Source: Cladopsammia gracilis
Lineage: Eukaryota; Cnidaria; Anthozoa; Scleractinia; Dendrophylliidae
Direction: 5' to 3'
DNA: 64,000 nucleotides
Assembly (NCBI GenBank): GCA_022457155.1
Contig: JAJGOT010000361.1
Coordinates: 744,001-808,000, forward strand
This document shows, piece after piece, positions 59,201-64,000 of this stretch. The notes under the pieces are model-generated. The model was given only the letters and a program-made list of their open reading frames with translations, had not been told where the DNA came from and ran no database searches. Each line of letters begins with the position of its first letter. The stretch's first letter is position 1. A program made the position numbers and the translations under genes.

Positions 59201-60145
59201 AACGGTCTGACAATTCAAACAAAAGTTCTTGGATAAGCCCGGTGCTTCCCTTGGAACTATTTATTATGCTGTGCAATGTGCAAGCTTCGAGTTTTTGAAC
59301 CTGCATATCAAACCTGCTATAATTCGAATGAAGGCTACATGTACATGTAATAATTTTATGGCATTGTTAGTTATTCGGTTGAGTGAATATTACAGTGAAA
59401 TTTTTCCTGAATTCATACTTCAACAACTCTTGAAGGAAATAAGGTTAAAACAGATTGTTACATAATTTTCAGAAAAAAAAATTACACAATTTACTTTATT
59501 GTCATCATTTTTAATGTTTGGAGTTCATAATAAAATATACCGACTTTAATTATTTTATAATATGTAAATCATTCAGGGTTCGGCTAAACTCAGAGAAAAT
59601 ATGAAGCCAAACGAAAAACCAGTGGAGGTTAAAGAGGAAACACAGGATAATATCCGACAAATCAAGACGGTTGCAGGTATTTCAAACATAAATAGAAACG
59701 TTTGGCATATCATTTTATCATTTTAAAGGAAACTAGTATGTGAGAGCAGAAACCCATAAGTGGGTTGAAACGTGTAACGCGCATTCACAGCTTCCGAATA
59801 TTCATTTTTTGCTTAGTACCATATTTGGAAGCCCGTCGGTCCCTCGAGATTGGAAGCAAGTTGTTCTAGTGAATTAATGACCATTGATTGGTTAATATTT
59901 TTATCTTGATTTTTCAAATATAGCTGTAACAACTTCTTAGCAAAATCGGAAGCTTGTTTTGAAGAGTGCAAGAGACAGTTGCACGATCCAACCCACTTAT
60001 GGGTTTCTGGTGAAAGCTAATACAGTTAGAGTTTTCGGTTCTTTTAAGGACGTTCGCGCGAAAATCTTCTAACAATGAGTTTTTTTTTTATAAAACTTTT
60101 GCTACAGCTAGTTAATGAGATATTTGAGTTACTTGTGTCAGAAAT

Positions 60146-60238
<93 letters not shown>

Positions 60239-63200
60239 TGCGGGTCACCGACTTTGTTTTCCGAGATAAGATATCAGAAAGGCGACCCTAATTTTGAAAT
60301 ACTGGTCTTCCTCGCTGGATATGCATATGGCCCCAACGTCTGTTAGCCTAAAAATATTGTGAATGAATCTCTAAAACTGATGCTTCTTTCTATGCCAAAA
60401 TTTATGCGAGTGGGTCTGTTAAGCAAATTCATTCAACTGGTGACGTCCCTTAAAGAAAATCTTATTTTTAAACGACAACATCATGATTTGCAAACCCTGC
60501 CAGCCGCAAGTTGGCAGGATTCGATGTCGCGCGGGTAGAAAAAATGAAAAATTCTAAACTCCCTACATTGATTTTTATCTATCGAGAATTGGAAAAGAAA
60601 AAGTGACGAAGGCAAAGAAAAATAGAGCAAATTCCACGAAAATTCGTGACCGCCTGTCACGAAATCAAATTTGATGAACTGTAATCCACTTCCATCCTTG
60701 CAATCCTTCACTTTGTCTGCAAAATGTTGCTTTTGTTTTGCTCAATGGGATATTTTTAACCAATTTAGTTGTATATTTGGTAATATTCGCCGATATAACA
60801 TGGAAATAAGCTAAGCGACATTTTGTTATTTCGGCGGGACCTCCCGAACAGGTTTTCCTCTGTAATGATTCATTGGGCGTTACTGTTGAACTGTTGTTGC
60901 TGTTTTCATTTGTTAGGTATGGCGTGTCAAGTTAGTGGCGCCGTTGTCGCAGCAGTGTCAGCCATGACAGTTGAGCTGGGACGAAGACTTGCACCTGTTA
61001 TTGTGGAGAAAGGAGGGAAGGTTTGTCTATTTTCTTTTTCTTGGGGTAGGGGGGAGGGAGATTCCTATTTGTCATCCCGAATATCACTCTGAATCCCCTA
61101 CAGTTGATCCGATCCCCTTGTTCTCAGCTACAACTTTAAAACTGTTAAATTGAACTCGCTACTCCATACTTGGGGATATCGGGGATAGGGAAGATTGGGG
61201 AGATATAAAACGCGGATGTTGAAGAAAGAAAAAGCTCTGCGGAGGACAGAGCGATTTAAAATCGATTTTCGTAATGATTGAAATGATTGCGCGTGAACAC
61301 AACCAATTTCAACCAATTTCAAGCCTGAATTTTTTTCAGGTTGCTTTTTCAACTGCTTAAGTTGAGAGCACACTGCGAGGATCGCAAATCTCACTCATAT
61401 CTATCCACAGTTCAAATATATGATTTTCATATATTCACATTCACAACCAAAACAGCAAACGCACGGCAAGGAAGCAATTTGATTGTTTTGGCGAATGGAG
61501 GCATACTCGCGTTGCTTTTGGTTGGTTTAGCAAAAACGCAAAGCAAAGCGAACGGATCGCGAGCTAAAACTTAGCTATTCTGTCTAGCTATTCTATCTTC
61601 AGTTCAGCATTTCTGCAGGTTAATCGAACCAGTATCTTTCCATAAAATTATTGGGGTTATTTTTAGCGGGAAAACGAGCAAAGTTTGTTTTGATCCTTTC
61701 AATTATTGGCGGATGAAAAAATCGCACACACTCAGGGTCTCATCCGAAAATCGGTCTATCAACTTCACGTTATATTTTATTGTGATGGTTATGACTATTT
61801 TTAGGAGTATAATTTGTGATCCTCGCAGTCTACCCTCAACTTAAGCAGTTGTAAAAGCAACCTGAAAAAAAAAAAAAAATCAGGCTTGAATGTTCAAGCC
61901 TGACTTTTTTTCATGTTGCACACTGCGAAGATCACACATTTCACTCATGTTTATCCACAGTTCAAATATATGATTTTCATATACAGCTTTTTTAATTAAC
62001 GTTGTCGGATGAAACAGGCGAAAAGCCAAGACAGCAAGGTAGTATGGGACTTTTATGCAATGGCTGTTTACAATTACCCATACTACCTTGCGGTCTTGGC
62101 TTTGAGCTTTCATCCGACAACGTAAAATAGACAATATTCGTATCCACGGTATTGAACTGGAACTAGCGTGCAGTCGAGGCTCATGCGGGGGAATCTTTTC
62201 ACATGCAAATATTTTTAATGCTATTCCCCCGCAATAGCCTCGACTGTAAGCTAGTTCCAGTTCAATACCGAAATAGCTGAATTCACATTCACTATCTTTA
62301 GGCTTTGCCTGAATCTATGAAGAAGAAGGATGATGTGGATGGCTCTTCAACAATGGATGAAATAGTAAAAGTTGCGGTCAGTGGAGCAAGAGGTACAAGA
62401 AAGTGCAACGGTTACCCAAATTAGACAACATGTACGAGCAGTCCCTCTTTCCCAGGTTAGTCCGTCTAGCGAGAAACAAAAACATTGGCGAGTAGAAAAT
62501 GGCCGCGCGAAAACTGGGGGCGAGACGGGCGCGCGCCAGTCTCGCCCCTAGTTTTCGCGCGGCCATTTTCCGCTCGCCAATGTTTTTTTTATTTCGTTTC
62601 TCGCTCGACGGACTAAGGCAAAGAGGGACTGCTTGTAGTCTAACCCAAATAGATTATTCCTTTTATCTGGTGTGACGTGAAAAAATCAGCAGCCGCGTAG
62701 ACTTTCTGTTTAGACAGACATGGTTTCATATTAAACTATTTCACGGCATCGAAACTACATTGAACACGATACGATTTGGAAGTGTTTACATGAAACTGAT
62801 TTAATTGTTGGTATTGACGAGAAAAGAAATTGGATATTGATAATGAAAACGAAGGGCTTGCTGTTGAATTATATATAAGCGCATGTTTTCAGCACGACGT
62901 GGTTATAGCGTATAACAAGGCAGATGAAGCCTTTCTATCGTTTTCAAAGCGCGCGCCGACGTTTTCTTAAACACGAAGTTCCGGTATAAAAGGCTTAGCT
63001 CCTCCCCCATTTCACACCTTTTGGTTGTGAAATGCAAATTAAGGCGTCTTTCAGCCCGGTCTTTCAGTCACAAAACGTGGTTAACTTGCGCGTCCTTCAA
63101 AAATCTAATTAAACCAAGATTTTACCTAAGCAAAAAAAGAAATAGAAGTGATAAATCGGGCTCTGTTCTTGTTTACGTAACTAACGTATAACAATAAAAA

Positions 63201-63833
63201 AATACTACCCATGCAAATCTCATAAAGTGTTCAGAATGAAGAGAGGTGGAAGTGACGGTTAATGACAACACAAACATTGTCATCGATAGCTTTTATCTAT
63301 TACGTACACGATGCCTTAATGCCTTAAAATATCGGCATTCCTTCCTGAACACCCTTAGTGAGGGTGCTCGAAGTCTAACTGGTATTGGTTCCTCTCAGGG
63401 TAAAAGTCTATTTCAGCCACAGCCATTAAACAAATATCTGGTACCTACAATCTTGGTCAGAAGTTTTGGGACACGACCTTCTTCCCCACAAATTGACTTT
63501 GTCGACACCTCCCCCTCCCCACCCCCAATACAATGTTGGGTTTTATGCATATAACCAAGCCACAATGTCTCAACTTTGTATTGGGTGGGGGGCTTGACTA
63601 GGAAATGGAACGATAGTTTCTCTCTTCGAAAACAATTGTCATTGTATAGTACTTTCTTAAGTGTCCCAAGCTATTTTGTCCACGGTTGTAGCTAGCATGC
63701 TACAAATGCATGACATGTTGTTATTTTGTTCTTGTCATACAGGAGCAGCAACCGTGTACCTAGGTCTGGAAAATTCCTGGAAACTTTTGTACAAGAATCT
63801 TCAATATGCTACTGTGGAAACAGTAGATCATAA
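50298..63833 (+). CDS. Spartin-like protein (MIT plus senescence domain), 12 exons, 3' partial
   Basis: Exons, phase-continuous with GT-AG borders: 50298-50350, 52029-52099, 52652-52745, 54432-54613, 54932-55027, 55648-56087, 56393-56422, 58738-58815, 59577-59676, 60917-61020, 62302-62392, 63743-63833; 476 codons so far, last exon(s) beyond the window. Residues about 11-85 form an MIT domain (HHDEAFRFINEALKFDEQGK onward), which in spartin binds ESCRT-III IST1. The middle region carries LEHCVKMFFINGQ and FLQCGAWMFPMVPGRSPVL as in spartin. From about residue 315 begins the senescence domain (GIEIGAELIAWGLTKGAEVG; ACQVSGAVVAAVSAMTVELG). Spartin acts on lipid droplets, endosomal traffic and cytokinesis; human SPART (SPG20) loss causes Troyer syndrome. 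No PPxY motif, present in human spartin for binding Itch-type ligases, is visible. Confidence 0.92.
50351..52028 (+). other. Intron 1 of the spartin-like gene
   Basis: No other exon is seen. 51767-51832 is a minisatellite of about four CCTAGTCCATATTTTAT-like 18-19-bp units, and 51686-51713 a small ATACCTGG...AGGTATCT palindrome. Confidence 0.5.
52213..52420. repeat. AGTTCCAGAAAA-family repeat, diverged copy
   Basis: Starts GTTCCATAAAATATCCATAC, then C-rich CTCCCC tracts in place of the G tracts of the 35232 and 41649 copies, and ends near CAATAGCCTTCCATAGGGG. In intron 2 of the spartin-like gene. Confidence 0.45.
52778..52994. mobile_element. Foldback MITE in spartin-like intron 3
   Basis: A 217-bp palindrome starting CACAGGAAAAAAAATAG and ending with its inverse. 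Arms include ACCAGATTCC/GGAATCTG, AGAACACCC and CAAATTTGGCA; the loop is AGTTCCC between TTGGGAC-type arms. It starts 32 bases after exon 3. Confidence 0.8.
53023..53600. repeat. Head-to-head inverted pair of SINEs
   Basis: The left copy (+, from 53023) starts GTGGTGGTCTAGTGGTTAGC. The right copy (-, ending about 53600) has the inverse of the same head (GACCACCGCACG) and body phrases CACCTGGGTGGAGAAAG. A 23-G run (53264-53286) separates them. The left copy is broken by a fragment (53129-53167) of the 34121-34413 MITE. Same SINE family as 42071-42372. Confidence 0.7.
54189..54330 (-). repeat. (TTG)n-tailed retroposon 3' end, inverted
   Basis: Begins with (CAA)n then CTTTATTTTATCCCAG and TATTTACAATTTTGAATAAG, the inverse of the 42455-42640 copy. 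In spartin-like intron 3. Confidence 0.6.
55187..55270. repeat. (CAT)n microsatellite in spartin-like intron 5
   Basis: ATCATCATC runs interrupted by GACATC and GTCAGT; the open frame through it (isoleucine run) is an artefact. Confidence 0.85.
56451..58274 (-). pseudogene. Tx1/L1-like LINE reverse-transcriptase fragment, apparently retroposed antisense
   Basis: AATTCAGCAAAGGGA at 56451-56465 and 58260-58274 is a 15-bp target duplication. Between them the minus strand has a 440-codon open frame (58220 down to 56898) covering the C-terminal part of a non-LTR reverse transcriptase ORF2: KINPSKSAALWLG, WKRRKLTLLGKINIVKTLGL, IWDNKKPKIKR, and a CxxC...H...C cluster (CYLCKSGTQDLKHMLFLCP). A frameshift near 56950 moves the end to another frame (IMFGILKRDKFDRLINHLIL). 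The A-rich tail (58233-58260) is on the plus strand, 6 bases after AATAAA (58222-58227), so the inserted RNA seems to have been antisense to the ORF. It starts 29 bases after exon 7. Confidence 0.75.
58275..58737 (+). other. Rest of spartin-like intron 7
   Basis: Holds an (ATT)n run at about 58461-58491 and a pair of GGGCGWAATTT phrases near 58617-58670. No exon is seen. Confidence 0.5.
59747..60009. mobile_element. MITE with CAGAAACCCATAAGTGGG ends, spartin-like intron 9
   Basis: Perfect inverted ends CAGAAACCCATAAGTGGGTT; 263 bp, non-coding. It lies 70 bases after exon 9. Confidence 0.75.
60045..60452. mobile_element. Possible TTAA element with A/AAT-rich core
   Basis: TTAAGGACGTTCGCGCG on the left and the inverse of TTAAGGGACGTCACC on the right. 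Inside, about 34 A and then a (AAT)n run (60181-60235). The inverted match is short, so this is tentative. Confidence 0.35.
60500..60850 (+). repeat. Family A repeat in spartin-like intron 9
   Basis: Contains TGACCGCCTGTCACGAAATC, GTAATCCACTTCCATCCTTG and TTTAGTTGTATATTTGG, matching the copies at 7600 and 14395. Where those read CCAATTAAG this one reads CCAATTTAG. Confidence 0.65.
61314..61893. mobile_element. Inverted-repeat element in spartin-like intron 10
   Basis: The left arm (61314-61392) has AGCCTGAATTTTTTTCAGG, CAACTGCTTAAGTTGAG and GCGAGGATCGCAAAT. The right arm (61810-61893) holds the inverse with CTCAACTTAAGCAGTTG. A further partial copy follows (61915-61985, TCCACAGTTCAAATATATGA), duplicating 61400-61430. 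Confidence 0.65.
61997..62125. mobile_element. TAA-flanked foldback MITE
   Basis: TAA on both sides, arms CGTTGTCGGATGAAA then AAGCCAAGAC and GCAAGGTAGTATGGG; 123 bp. PIF/Harbinger-type target. Confidence 0.75.
62157..62270. mobile_element. Foldback MITE ending just before exon 11
   Basis: Arms CGGTATTGAACTGGAACTAG and its inverse with GTCGAGGCT and GCGGGGGAAT; 114 bp, ending 31 bases before spartin-like exon 11. Confidence 0.8.
62414..62650. mobile_element. Foldback MITE with 8-bp target duplication (hAT-like)
   Basis: ACCCAAAT at 62414-62421 and 62643-62650 flanks a 221-bp palindromic, GC-rich element with TAGACAACATG / TAGACTACAAG ends and AATGGCCGCGCGAAAACT arms. It starts 29 bases after spartin-like exon 11. 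Confidence 0.8.
62651..63742 (+). other. Rest of spartin-like intron 11
   Basis: No further exon or clear transposon end was found; the open frame 63246-63554 has no signature. Confidence 0.4.
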
Positions 63834-63911
63834 GTAAGTAACGGTTTACTCAGAGTTGGTTCAGTTTGAAGGTTTTTCACTTTTTAACGGGTTTCTTAAT
63901 AGTTTTGTATC

Positions 63912-63941
63912 CTGAAGAAGGCAGCACTGCCGAAACGTCGG
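63912..63941 (+). repeat. CTGAAGA-stem-GAAA motif near the window end
   Basis: CTGAAGAAGGCAGCACTGCC followed by GAAACGTCGG. GGCA and TGCC can pair. It resembles the end motif of the Penelope-derived insertion at 44302-44336 and is probably the 3' terminus of another Penelope-like copy cut by or continuing past the window. Confidence 0.4.
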
Positions 63942-64000
63942 TAGTATAATTACAGGGGGCGGATCCAGGATTTTTCTTAGGAGGGGGTGCACCTCTAAGG

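Noticed and set aside
62378..62566. Arg/Ala-rich open frame on the minus strand
   Set aside because: It is the GC-rich arm of the hAT-like foldback MITE at 62414-62650.
1..64000. CRISPR array or bacterial operon
   Set aside because: No regularly spaced direct repeats with unique spacers; genes are intron-split and eukaryotic.

Overview
The window looks like nuclear DNA of an anthozoan cnidarian, most likely a stony coral or close relative. It is AT-rich, its genes are split by GT-AG introns, and the space between and inside genes is packed with small palindromic transposons (MITEs), tRNA-derived SINEs, decayed LINEs and Penelope-like elements. The species call is an inference from gene content and repeat style. 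No prokaryotic operon, CRISPR array, rRNA or convincing functional tRNA is present.

Four protein genes can be supported, all on the + strand. (1) 16687-18856: a two-exon homeobox gene of the ANTP/NK-like type with an EH1 repressor motif, complete, 249 aa. (2) 32785-33516: the main exon of a PHOSPHO1/PHOSPHO2-type HAD phosphatase, whose start codon must lie in an upstream exon. (3) 43411-47516: a four-coding-exon TMEM198-family membrane protein, complete, 338 aa, possibly with a 5' UTR exon ending at 36393. (4) 50298 to beyond 63833: a spartin-like gene (MIT domain plus senescence domain), 12 exons visible, last exon(s) beyond the window. The genes have unrelated functions and I see no functional cluster.

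Layout. 1-16.6 kb is gene-free repeat DNA: nested foldback elements at 1.2-2.0 and 2.4-3.8 kb, a diverged duplicated block (4.8 and 10.6 kb), a recurring family A repeat (6.6, 7.6, 11.3, 14.4 kb), a composite inverted-repeat element (11.6-12.9 kb) and TTAA-flanked elements (13.0, 14.5 kb). 16.7-20.0 kb is the homeobox gene and its probable 3' UTR. 20-32.5 kb is repeat DNA with a Penelope-like pseudogene interrupted by a TTAA element (24.7-25.6 kb), several elements with clear target-site duplications (26.6, 27.1, 27.9, 28.2 kb) and a 1.5-kb element built from repeated ATATCAC hairpins (29.5-31.1 kb). 32.8-36.4 kb holds the phosphatase and a candidate promoter. 36.4-47.5 kb is the TMEM198-like gene, with elements in its introns. 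50.3-64 kb is the spartin-like gene, whose introns hold at least twelve insertions, including a LINE fragment that appears to have been retroposed from an antisense transcript.

The strongest unusual signals are: at least five kinds of TTAA-flanked non-autonomous element, two with informative target sites in this window; the hairpin-repeat element at 29.5-31.1 kb; a recurring CTGANGA-stem-GAAA motif reminiscent of hammerhead ribozymes; the antisense-oriented LINE insertion; and a duplicated splice donor flanking an inverted Penelope-derived insertion next to TMEM198-like exon 1. Exon boundaries were inferred by eye from splice consensus and reading-frame continuity; no alignments could be run.
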